Source: Leptoclinus maculatus (lineage: Eukaryota; Chordata; Actinopteri; Perciformes; Stichaeidae). Taken from it: a stretch of 64,000 nucleotides of DNA. Positions 37,325 to 47,204 of the stretch are shown here, one piece after another (positions within the stretch are counted from its first letter, which is position 1; the number at the start of each line of letters is the position of its first letter). A program made the translations under genes and the position numbers. The DNA lies in assembly GCA_032191485.1 (NCBI GenBank), contig JAVDOI010000005.1, positions 10,359,931 to 10,423,930 on the forward strand. The letters run 5' to 3'. The notes below the pieces were generated by a model that saw nothing but the letters and a program-made list of their open reading frames with translations, was not told the DNA's origin and made no database searches.

Positions 37325-38916
37325 TAATTGACCAGGTAACATATTTAGATTTGTATGGTGAAGTTGGTTCTGCGGTTTGCAATTGACTTGATGTGCAGAG
37401 ACTGTTTCAGGATCAGTAGTAGCCTAGTAGGCAGATGCACCTCGTTTGGTGATGAGAGGTTCAATCTGGTAGTTTGGGAGACATGGACGAGTTTGGTGAG
37501 TCGGCTGTTTTCCTGTGTTTGGTTATTGTGAGCAGCCTTCGTGATCAGTGTTCCTGAGGAGTGTTTGTGTCACTGAGCTGTGTTAAGCTGGTGATTTTTG
37601 TGGAACAGAGTTTGGGTCGTCCTGTATACACGGTGAGTAAATTGCTGCTGGTCTGTTCCTGTAGGTTGAAGAGCGGATTCCCTTTGGAGTTCGTTGGGGG
37701 GTTTCTGTAGTGTGGTGTGAAAGTGGTTAGAGCAGTTGTCTCGGGGGCACGTCCGAGGCTGCAGGTGGGTGGCCAGTTCCTGGTTGCTTTACCGGGCCTG
37801 CGGGTTTTAGTGCGTAAGTACCCACCACAAGTAGCACCTGAAGACTAGGGGGGAGCTTACTTAGTCTCTGGATAGGCAGTCAGAGGGACAGGGCTGCAGT
37901 GATGTTAGCTGTGTATGGGCTGTTCTTACTGTTAGTGTGTTAAATTCTGTATGGATCAGTTAGTTTTTTGTGTGTTCGGGCAGTCGGTTTGTTTTCTCTG
38001 TTGTGGTTTCTGTGGAGGAATTCTTCTGAGAAGTTATTGGAGCGCTGTTGGGTTTCAGGTTTGAGTTGGATGCTGTTCTTAGGCTTGGAGTGTTCGCTGG
38101 TCCTGGCTTTACTGAGGGAAACTAATTTCTGGTGTTTCCTGCTAACTGCATGTTTTGTATTCCGTTTTTTGTGATGATGATCATGTTCTTGAGGTTTCTG
38201 GGTAATACTGGACTCCGTTATGAGAGTATTGCACAGCCTGTTTGGTGCCTGGGTATTGGACCCAGTTACCTTGCAGGTGTTTAACCTGAAGACTGCTGCT
38301 GCACAGTGTGCAGTAGGTAAAAATGGTTAATAGGTTAAGCAAGCTGGTAGTTAAAGGAGGGATGTGGTGAACTGTTCGTCGTTGTGCAGTGACAGGCAAG
38401 TTGTTAGCTTGGCCTATTACCTTTCGGGAACATAAGCGCTACAGTTCATGGCTGGTTTGGCTGAGCTGAGTTGTAGTTGGGTTGCCTCTTTGCGTTGTGA
38501 GTCTGCGGACGATTTTTGTTGGCTAGTGAGCCTTTTTCAGAGGAACCTCTAAATACTACGTTGGATTAGCGCTTATGGTACTTCGGTTCTGTGCTTTTGG
38601 TCTTCGGTTCTGTGCTATTTGGTCTTCGGGAATTATGGAAATTCCAGTCCTTCGTGTTCACCACTTGTTGCCCTCCTATGACAACTTGCTTCCCAATCAT
38701 GTGCTGTACCATATCACTGTAATGTAATCTCTCTGGCCTTCCTTCCTTCTCTGCTCTCACTCTTAGATGCTTCTCCACATGTTGGAGTTGCTGGGTTGCA
38801 GAGTGGAGATTGATTGGTGGGCTGGGGAGATGCACTCACAACCGGTAGTATGAAACCTGTAAATATGAAATCTGTATGTAGTTTGTCGGTATTCCTGGTG
38901 GGAACACCGTTTTTAT
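37325..38916 (+). mobile_element. Internal region of the LTR element, no gag/pol
   Basis: About 1.6 kb between the LTRs. I see no protease, reverse transcriptase, RNase H or integrase motif in any frame; the sequence is broken by stops throughout. The element is thus a short non-autonomous derivative (LARD-like) that would have needed proteins in trans. A direct duplication 'TCGGTTCTGTGCT' occurs at about 38582 and 38604. Confidence 0.65.
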
Positions 38917-38925
38917 GGAGGGGGG
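38917..38925 (+). promoter_or_regulatory. Polypurine tract
   Basis: GGAGGGGGG ends exactly where the 3' LTR begins, the position used to prime plus-strand DNA in LTR elements. Confidence 0.75.
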
Positions 38926-39236
38926 TGTGATGACTCCTCCCATCCACTAGAGGTCTGTGTCCTGTTTGCTGCCTACTCTGTCTTTCAGGATGTTGATTGG
39001 CAGCTAACGAGCCTCACCTGAGCCTGCTGGAAATGGCAGCTATAAAGATGCACCACCTGAACATGGCGGGGTGCCTGACCTCCTCTCGGCAGCTGATTCA
39101 TTTGATTAATTTGTTCGTTTGTTTTAGTTTGGTTAATTGTTCGTTAAATAAATGGCTATTTATTCAGTGTGGCTTTGTGGCACAAAGGCAGTAAAACTGC
39201 CTGTGCCAAAGCACACTGACTGTAATCCTGCGGGAC

Positions 39237-39270
<34 letters not shown>

Positions 39271-39687
39271 CAGGAAGTTTGGCGCGCTTCTCCTCCTGGG
39301 ATGCTTGTGATGAAGCCTGTCATTTAATAACCTGTGTTTGTGTGTCAAACATTATGAATATGTCTCCTCTCCCCCTCTCTCACCCACCCAGTCCCACCCT
39401 TTCAAAATAAAAGCCCCATAGAGTAACTATCTTAACATGAAGCTCAGAATGAGGTTCGTACAGAATACAAGATTCAATCCAAGAGTATGAATCTAAAATG
39501 CAGAAAAGAGAGAAGTGATATCTCAATCGAACCTGAACGACACTACCGGTAACGGCGTGTATATATATATTGCGACGTCTTCGGGCAGTAGAAGCCACAC
39601 TGTCAAAATTTCTTTAGGGATTTTCTAGTTACTTTCATCACTCGTCTTGTCTCCCTTATGTTGCAGCCTTTGAGCCAGGTCGTAACA
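38926..39687 (+). repeat. 3' LTR, interrupted by an insertion
   Basis: Begins TGTGATGACTCC and ends GTCGTAACA. It is continuous with the 5' LTR up to 39164, then interrupted, and resumes at about 39629 ('TTACTTTCATCACTCG'). No clear 4-6 bp target duplication flanks the element as a whole ('ACCC' before 37001, 'CCCC' after 39687). Confidence 0.8.
39165..39602. mobile_element. Insertion inside the 3' LTR with terminal hairpin
   Basis: Its ends read CAGTGTGGCTT and, on the complement, the same 11 bases (CAGTGTGGCTT, 39592-39602). The first 55 bases also fold on themselves: CAGTGTGGCTTTGTGGCACA pairs with TGTGCCAAAGCACACTG (39203-39219). An inverted (AAT)n/(ATT)n tract follows at 39237-39269. 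No clean 8-bp duplication is seen, and 26 extra bases separate the right end from resumed LTR, so the class is uncertain. Confidence 0.5.
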
Positions 39688-40410
39688 CCCCATAACACCC
39701 TCTTGCTCATATATTCGCTGCGCAGGGGATTGTGGGTCAAAATAGCATGAAAAGCATGCTGGCTTGCATACTGTAAAATGTGACAGGATGCAGTAGGACA
39801 TCCTGGTATTTTTGTCCAACTGCATTTGACATACTACATATTGTGACAAACTAAATATTTTACTGGAATACTAAATCGTATGGTAATATGGGGAGTTAGA
39901 AAGCACAACTGGAGTTAAGTATTTTGGCCATCTACATCTTGTCTACCTTAGGCAGGCAACCTCCTGATCTTTAGGGTAATTTATGGGGCATTTCCTGTGG
40001 GGACAAAACACCTTCGGGTGGACGGTTGCTTTCAGCCAGTAATGGTTGCAAGTCGCTAACCCATTGTATGGTCAAACAGGCCTCTAAAATGTGTGTGATT
40101 AGGCCCTGACTGACTTTACAATGTGACCTCTTGAACTTTTTCAAATTGAAAGAGACTCAGGCCCAACTCTCATTGCTTTCTCTTGGACCTCCAAGGAGGT
40201 ATCAAGGCCATGAAGAAAGGCTGACTGAGGCTTACGTTTGCAACTCGCTCATCCTAGGTCATACAGCTTCACCAAAAACAAGGGAAGGGAAACTCTCAGA
40301 GACTCGGAACTGTCACCTACAGAAAGCTCTCGAAGAGCTATGCCACATATGTCAGCCCCATCAAGACACTGCCATCTCTCGCGAGATGGAGGACACTGTT
40401 GCCCACCACA
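39688..40410. other. Non-coding DNA
   Basis: No recognised repeat. The 117-codon plus frame that starts at 40131 runs across the hAT boundary at 40419, so at least its last third is transposon sequence. I do not accept it as a gene, though 40131-40418 alone could be an old exon fragment. Confidence 0.5.
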
Positions 40411-40418
40411 GTGACCTC

Positions 40419-41877
40419 CAGTGGTGGGCCATCAGGGCCAGCAAAGCCTTCTCTGCCGGCCTAAACAGAATCACAAAGTTATAGCTATTTAATAATTTTT
40501 CACAAATACACTACATGTATTCTAATTATTTTTCCCATTAGCTTATTATATCATTGCATAGCTACTGTCTTCCTCAGTTGCCCTGTTTCCAGCGCTGCAG
40601 TGCTGCTTCCAGCACAGCTTGTTTAAAGTAGAGCTTTTATCCAATCAGATTTCGCCCCTATGCTGTCTCTAGGAGAGAGGCCCGAGGCCTGCAGTTTAAG
40701 TAAATGGGGACGATATTGTTGATTTGTAGTCTTCAACCAATCAGATTTTTAGTTTGACATGTTGGACGTAATCGTGGACGTGCTCAGAGCTTCTGGGTGG
40801 CCTAGCTTGGTGTAGATTCTTTTTTTTTTTACCTAGCTATGTTTTTTTAACACTCAATGGCTGAAGGAGGAGGAGAAACGGATTTGGTAAGTGAACTGCT
40901 TTTGTTTTTTTTACATCTGCAGTAGCGTTACTACTGTGTTAATTTGTCTATCGTGTCGTTTTTATGATATGGTTAATATTGTTCCCTCTGATGTGAATAA
41001 TATTTGAATGGCCCGTGCTCTTGAGTGTGTGGATGAATGCGTGTTTTAGAGCCGCAAGTTTGCTGGATTGATTTTCCATGCTTTGTTGTCATATAAATAT
41101 ATGTGACTGGTTCTTGTGAGTTTGTTGAGTCTTGTCATTGAGTTAATTACATTGATTTTGACTATATGTATTGTCCGTTAATGACGAAGCATCCCGTCAT
41201 GCGGGTATTCATGTATCTGCAATCTGCAGTTAGTGCGCTTGTAGGTGTTGAGCTTCATTTTTACACAAAACAAATAACCTGTAGAGGTTAGGGTTCGGAC
41301 ATTTGGTTCTCTGTTTGGGCTTTTGTTTTCTGTTGAAAGCAGGATTTATGGTCTGGAGAAATGGGGATTGTGTGGCGATTGCTTTAGCCCTCTTTGAATC
41401 AGTAGGGAGTAGCTACCTAAATGCTACAGGGAGAGTTTGTAGCGTGTGTGCTGCTGTTGGTTTTCCTGCTAAGCTAGTTTAGCGTAGCGTGCCTCCCAGA
41501 ACACACGTACACCAGAATACACCAGAGTACAATGTTTTTCTTCCGTAGTGGGCGTGTCAGACCTCATGTTGTCTGTTACGTCGGGTTGGTTGCCATGTTG
41601 AGCACAGTGGCTCCACCGAGAGAACATTATATTTCCCACGATTTAAGCTTCTGCATTTTCCAAATGCAATAGTATTATTCAAACATATTGTTCGGTTCGT
41701 AAGGTGTACCGAACAATGAGCCTCGTACCGAACGGTTCAATACGAATATGTTTATTGTTACACCCCTAGAAACAAATAATAACCTGTAGCTGTGACGTCA
41801 TAATGAGGTTATTAGGAGATGGTTCAACTGTAGTAGGACAGCACTGAAGGCCCAGGTATAAAATACATGGCCCACTG
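40419..41877. mobile_element. Non-autonomous hAT transposon, family A/B, longer copy
   Basis: Left end CAGTGGTGGGCCATCAGGGC; right end (complement) CAGTGGGCCATGTATTTTAT. Flanks are GTGACCTC (40411-40418) and GTGTCCTC (41878-41885), seven of eight matching. Both arms match the element at 50649-51570 in reverse orientation. Near the right arm (about 41640-41768) it contains a terminus of a second hAT family ('CTAGGGGTGTAACAATAAAC' on the complement). No transposase frame. Confidence 0.75.
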
Positions 41878-41885
41878 GTGTCCTC

Positions 41886-42248
41886 AAATGATTACGGTTA
41901 GTCATTGACCTCAAATGGTTAAGGTTAGGCATTGTTCAAAAATGGTTAAGGTTAGTCATTGACCTCAAATGGCTAAGGTTAGGCATTGACCACAAAAGCT
42001 TAATGTTAGGCTTTGACCTCAAATGGTCAAGCTTAGGCATTGACCATGAATGGTTAAGGTTAGGCATTGTCCAAAAATGGTTAAGGTTAGTCATTGACCT
42101 CAAATGGCTAAGGTTAGGCATTGACCACAAAAGCTTAATGTTAGGCTTTGACCTCAAATGGTCAAGCTTAGGCATTGACCACGAATGGTTAAGGTTAGGC
42201 ATTGACCACGAATGGTTAAGGTTAGGCATTGACCACGAATGGTTAAGG
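41886..42248. repeat. 27-bp minisatellite, left part (about 13 units)
   Basis: Unit of the type GGTTAAGGTTAGGCATTG followed by ACCACGAAT or ACCTCAAAT. Positions 41931-42065 and 42066-42200 are near-identical, showing a higher-order unit of 135 bp (five monomers). Because 27 is divisible by three, both strands stay open and give nonapeptide-repeat ORFs (minus MPNLNHSWS type, plus LRLGIDHEW type); these are by-products, not genes. Confidence 0.93.
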
Positions 42249-44027
42249 CAGGGTATGAAACTAACTCAAAATCAGTACTAGTCCCAAGGACTAGTAGGTT
42301 CATAAAACTACTACTCCTGAGCAATCTTTACTAGTCCTTCATGAAGCTTTGGGGAATGTACCAATCACGGGGTGTAGGGATGTGTGTGTGGAGGAAAACT
42401 CTCCCAAGGCAATTATCTATCGCTATGGAACGTACCGGCTAAAAATGTAGCTATATTCCGCCGTGGGGAGTAACAGCATGTCACCACGGCAGTTTAAGCA
42501 GTGAACGCTCGGTGCCAAAAACAATACGCAGTCTATGAATAAAGCAGGCATTTGTTCTAATTTTAGATGAAGTATTTTTGTTAGATCACAAAAAGATATT
42601 TGGTGTTAGTTCATGTGCTGCAGTGATAAGAGCCTCACGATCTATATTTCTTCCGCGGACGAATCTTGGCGGGCCGCTGGTGAAACTGAGAGAGAGGCCC
42701 GGCCTGATCGATGAATATAGTGCCTTTCGCATTACGTAAACAAGAAATTATAATCGAAACGGGGGTGCTGGTGGCATGGATTTTCATTTTTAAATATGAT
42801 CTTTAAAATGTAGCATTCTGGTGTACTCTGAGAATAACATTAAGTGATAAGACCATATTTACTTTAAGCAAAAGAATAATGTATATTCAGTTATTTATCA
42901 CTATTTCAGCTCGAGTTGAACAGCTGGCTAATTAGCTTCTTTTTTTTAAATCAATATTATTATTATTATTAACAACCTTTATTTAGACAAAATCCATTTA
43001 GAACGAGGTCTCATTTTCAAAAGTTTTAGTCAAATAAAAACAAAGATAGCAAGAGTAGCGAGAACCATCGCCTGCAAATAAAGTGATTAGTTTTCATTGA
43101 ACCCTGTTACTGTATGGCTTCATATTAACTTCCACTGTTACTGTACAGCTGTTAGAATAGTGGCCTATCTTCTATTTGCAATTAATATGCATTCAATCCA
43201 GTTCTATTATTTAAATTAAAATGATAATCTACACTGGCTGTGGTCATTACAGTGAACAGTGTCTGTCAGTGTGATGAGAGGGCATGTGAGCCCTTGTTGC
43301 TGTACTTTATCTCCTTGGAGCAGAGGCTGCATTTAGCATACCCTGCCTTATCAATGTATTTAAAACACTGTGACAGTGGGAAGCTGTACTCACGTCTGTT
43401 TAGACCTCCACCTTTATCCAGGCCCAGCTCCACTCACATCTCAGCCCTGCCCTGAAGCTCTTTGACCTCATCATCTCATCAGTATCTGGGCCTTTCATTC
43501 TACTTTGAGTTAAAAAAAACAACCTGCCAGCAGATCCGCCGGTGTTCTGGTTTAACGTTAACGAGTGACCGCGTGAACTGAACCGGAACACGGGGGGGGC
43601 TTCATGTTTCATCACGTTACATTTTTTCCTCCTAATTCGCGATAATGACGAATGTTAAAAGTCGACAAAGTTCCGCATGCAGTGGACATTAACTTAACCC
43701 AGCAAGTCTGAACGGTAATGGAACATGACGTAACTTAAACTGTAACGGAGGGAAATGAAGACGCTGTAGACATCTTAACGCTGATTGGACAAGACACGTC
43801 ACATCAAAGATGTTTTATTGCGAAGATCACCACGTCACCTTTTCTCCTCGTCTCACTCCAATCGGAGAAACGCTGGCTGGCCAGTTGACCCCCCCCCCCC
43901 AAAAAATAATGAATAAAGCCTCTCAAATTTCACTCGCCATGAGGACTAGTGAGAATGATAATTTAGGTAGTCCCTCCAAAAATCCACTCGCCTCGGGCTA
44001 GCAGACTAGCGTTAGTTTCCGACCCTG
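42249..44027. mobile_element. hAT-like element that splits the minisatellite
   Basis: Ends CAGGGTATGAAACTAACTC and, complement, CAGGGTCGGAAACTAACGC (16 of 19 matching). Minisatellite sequence resumes directly on both sides: GGTTAAGG (42241-42248) and GTTAAGG (44028-44034), or GGTTAAGG if the last G is shared, giving the 8-bp duplication with the nnnTAnnn pattern. The interior (1.78 kb) contains a C12 run (43889-43900), a (TTA)n, and frames such as 43240-43455 with no recognisable transposase motif. Confidence 0.8.
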
Positions 44028-44288
44028 GTTAAGGTTAGGCATTGACTTCAAATGGTTCAGGTTAGACATTGACCATGAATGGTTAAGGTTAGACATTGAC
44101 CTCAAATGGTTCAGGTTAAGCATTGACCTCAAATGGTTAAGGTTAGGCATTGACCACGAATGGTTAAGGTTAGGCATTGACCTCAAATGGTTAAGGTTAG
44201 GCATTGACCACGAATGGTTAAGGTTAGGCATTGACTTCAAATGGTTCAGGTTAGGCTTCAACCTCGAATGGTTAAGTTTAGGCATTGG
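44028..44288. repeat. 27-bp minisatellite, right part (about 10 units)
   Basis: Same monomer as 41886-42248 and in phase with it once the intervening hAT is removed. Minus strand is open over 43998-44285 for the reason given for the left part. Confidence 0.93.
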
Positions 44289-44884
44289 GCTGGGAAGCAG
44301 GGGATGAATATTGTACCATTTATTAAAATTAAATTTATATCCTATATAATTTATATCATATACAATGTATCATTTAGGCCTATATCGTTTTTTTGTAGAT
44401 AATCAGTGTGTGTTTTCTTGCCCGATTCGACCGCTGCAGATGGCGGGCTGACCGCGGAGCAACGAGGCCCCATGTGTGTGTGTCCAGCTGTATCTCTCTC
44501 AAAGTGAATCAAAGAGCAGGTGAGAAAGCAGGCAAATAAGTAGCTTACTAAAAACGCTTCAATTAAGAATTGATGCATCATACGATAGACTCTTCCGATC
44601 CGCCTTGATAGAGATCATCGTTCAAACTATTTAGAACAAATATTAGGAGGTTATGATTATGTTGGATATGCTTTTTTTATCAATTAATCACAGCTCATTG
44701 CCAAAATTCACAGAATATTGGCGACTCTCTTCAAGGGAGAGGAGTTAAGGTCTGCCCCAAAAAGTTTCTAGATGCGTTGTCTTGATCAAGACTTCCCCCA
44801 TCTTTTACAGTGGAGTAGTGTGAGGAAGGGGCCCCTTCAGGGCCAGCATAGACAGAGGCGATGATTACAGCAGTCAATAACTCT
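44289..44884. other. Non-coding DNA between minisatellite and hAT
   Basis: AT-rich, no recognised repeat and no frame of interest. Confidence 0.6.
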
Positions 44885-44892
44885 GTAAACAT

Positions 44893-45971
44893 TAGGGGTG
44901 GGGGAAAAAATCGATACAGCATATTTTGCGTGGCGATATTCTATCGATACACGGAAGCAAAGTATCGATCTTTTATTATATAAACTATAATCTTTTTGGT
45001 ACGAGAAAAATAAAATCAATTGCTTTTTCATTCCACTAGATGGTGCTGAGTTGTTTTCTGGTGAGGTCAGCAGAGGTCCCGGGTCAGAAATAAGCCGTCC
45101 GCGTTTAAATCAGACGTGGATTTTTTAACAAGGAAGGGAGGAAGGACATGGATATGACTCCGTCGCGGCGTTTTTTCACCGAACACAGCCGTGCCCAAGC
45201 TTTACAGAGAAGTGAAGCTTAAAGTGGAGCAATCTTTGAGTACAGCAGAAAGAGTTGCATTAACTTGCGATGCGTGGACGTCAAGCGCAGTGGATTCCTA
45301 TGTGACTATAACAGCACAATATCTCAGAGGACTGGCGACTGCTGTCTCACGTTCTCCAAACTAGAGCCGTACACGTAAGTCACACCGGGGCAAACATGAC
45401 AGACCTCCTGCAAAATGCAGCACAAGAATGCCGACAAAAACCTGGTGGTTGTAACCGACAGCGCTTCTAACGTGGGCGTTGCCGGTCAGTTAGCGGGATT
45501 CCTGCATGTGAAGTGTTTCACTCACACACTCAATCTGTCCTCACAACGGGGGTTAAATCTGCCAACAGTAGCCAGGCTCATGGGGAGAGTGCGGCGCATA
45601 ACTGGCTCTCTGCCCTCGACGTCCGCGCATCGCAAGTTATACTGAGTTATATAACTCTTATATCGTACAGGTTTTTATGACATTGTTGGTCAGTCTGTCT
45701 GCTTGACAATCCCATTTTGCTGCAATAAAAATGATTGAAGTGAGATGAACAGACTGAAAACTTTATCTTATTAGATAAAACATGTTGACACAGTTTTCCT
45801 TTGGGGACATAATTTGAAGTTGAGAAAAGTAATAAATCGCAATATATGTTATCGCAATACTCAGCATATCACAGTATCGTGATAATATCGCAGTATCGCG
45901 ATGATATCGTAACGTGATCTAAGTATCGCGATAATAACGTATCGCGGGATCTCTGGCGATTCCCACCCCTA
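44893..45971 (+). mobile_element. Deleted Ac-like hAT transposon with perfect TSD
   Basis: Ends TAGGGGTGGGGGAAAAAATC and, complement, TAGGGGTGGGAATCGCCAGA, flanked by the identical GTAAACAT (44885-44892 and 45972-45979). That 8-mer fits nTnnnnAn, the Ac-group pattern. Subterminal 'TATCGATAC', 'TATCGCGATA' blocks are repeated in both arms, as hAT transposase binding regions usually are. It retains two pieces of transposase (45191-45364, 45415-45645), but most of the gene is gone. Confidence 0.88.
45191..45645 (+). pseudogene. hAT (ZBED1/4-like, Ac group) transposase core fragment, frameshifted
   Basis: Segment one (45191-45364) reads KLYREVKLKVEQSLSTAERV and then CDAWTSSAVDSYVTITAQYL, containing the DAWTS motif whose Asp is the first catalytic residue in hATs. 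It stops at TAG 45362. Segment two, in another frame (45415-45645), reads NADKNLVVVTDSASNVGVAG then LAGFLHVKCFTHTLNLSSQR. It carries the VTDxASN motif with the second catalytic Asp and the C..H.LNL motif of the insertion domain. The third catalytic acidic residue and the C-terminal dimerisation region are missing, so no active enzyme can be made. Confidence 0.8.
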
Positions 45972-46090
45972 GTAAACATACATTTGAGATGTGAGTAATG
46001 GTATAATTGTATAGCAAGACCAAGACTGCAAAAGGCCCCTGTCAAAAGAAACAAGGAAAATTAAATAAAAACATATACTGTACTTATAAT

Positions 46091-47196
46091 TAGTGGTGTA
46101 ACGGATCACGACTCGATCCGTGATCCGTGCGGATCACCCCTCACGGTTCGGATCACTCGTGAACCGCGGATCAATTGAGTATTTTTTTTTCCGGTGAAAG
46201 TCATGGCGAGCGGAGGAACTTGAGAAGCCCCCGGCGTCATTTAAGTCGCAAGTTTGGGAGCATTTTGTCTTCCCTGTAACTTATAATGACGGATAAGGGT
46301 GGTGGACAAAACCGTTACGGTATGTAGGCGTTATTTAAAGAGGAGGACACGCGACAACGGCAATACATCGGCATGTCCACACATATGAAGAGACACCATC
46401 CCGTCTGTCAGCGACGGGGGACACTCCGTTGTGGAAAACAAAGGATTTCAAAATCTGGTTAAAATGCTTGAGCCACGCTACGAAATCCACTCACGCACCC
46501 ACTTCAGTATGAAGCTTGTTCCAGGCCTCTATGAAAAGGAAAAGATTGACCGCTTTCACCACGGCGGAGCTGTAGACACGCCCCCTCTGTGAGAGTCACA
46601 CAGACACACACCTGGGGCAGGTGCTGACAGAAGTATCAGAGTGGAAGCTAGACAGGCCCAGTAGTAATATCTCAGTCACCACAGAAAGGTCTACCCTCTC
46701 CCCAGGCAATGGAGATATTCTCATCTTTTTGAAAATAATGTCACAGTAATGGTGAACATTATTGTGTATTTGAATGACATAACCTGACAGGAAGTAAACA
46801 CAGACCCAAGTTGTTGCCGAGCAGTTCAGTTCAGTATAAACGGTGGAAGCTAGCTCACTGGCTGTTTCTTTCTTTCAGTATTGATCAAAGGACGAGGGCA
46901 TCAACATACCTCATGTTGCACTTAAACTTAACAGAATTGAATATTCTTGAATGTTTTATTTATTTTTATTTATTTATTTCATCATATCTTCAATATTTTT
47001 GTTTTTATGTAAGACTATAGCCCTAAGTTATTTGCTTTAAGTGTTCTTGAAGTTCTTTAATTAATAAATGGAAAGCAAAGTTATATTTGTCTCCTCCCCT
47101 TTTCTTTGTTGATCCGAAAAATGATCCGAACCGTGACTCAAGAACCGTGATCCGAACCGAACCGAACCGTGAGGTTTGTGATCCGTTGCACCCCTA
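46091..47196 (+). mobile_element. Second Ac-like hAT transposon, 119 bp from the first
   Basis: Ends TAGTGGTGTAACGGATCACG and, complement, TAGGGGTGCAACGGATCACA (17 of 20 matching). Flanks CTTATAAT (46083-46090) and CTTGTTAA (47197-47204) agree at five of eight bases, and both fit nTnnnnAn, so the duplication is decayed but plausible. Subterminal 'GATCCG' motifs are repeated many times in both arms. Carries a decayed BED-finger segment. Confidence 0.75.
46203..46592 (+). pseudogene. BED-finger N-terminus of a ZBED1-like hAT transposase, frameshifted
   Basis: From ATG 46203 (MASGGT, then stop). A second frame from 46240 reads FKSQVWEHFVFPVTYNDG, giving the aromatic W..F of a BED finger. Next come VVDKTVTVCRRY (one cysteine kept, the second replaced) and GNTSA joined by a shift to MSTHMKRHHP (the His pair). 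From 46446 to 46592 the frame reads FQNLVKMLEPRYEIHSRTHF, the linker before the catalytic core in this family. The core itself is deleted. The stops and shifts rule out function. Confidence 0.75.
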
Positions 47197-47204
47197 CTTG
47201 TTAA

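Noticed and set aside
40131..40484. 117-codon plus-strand ORF
   Set aside because: Crosses the hAT boundary at 40419; the last third is transposon end sequence.
41936..42229. Nonapeptide-repeat protein on the minus strand (also 43998-44285)
   Set aside because: Consequence of the 27-bp minisatellite unit being a multiple of three; open on both strands.
41886..44288. CRISPR-like alternation of repeats
   Set aside because: Units are contiguous 27-bp monomers without unique spacers; eukaryotic minisatellite.
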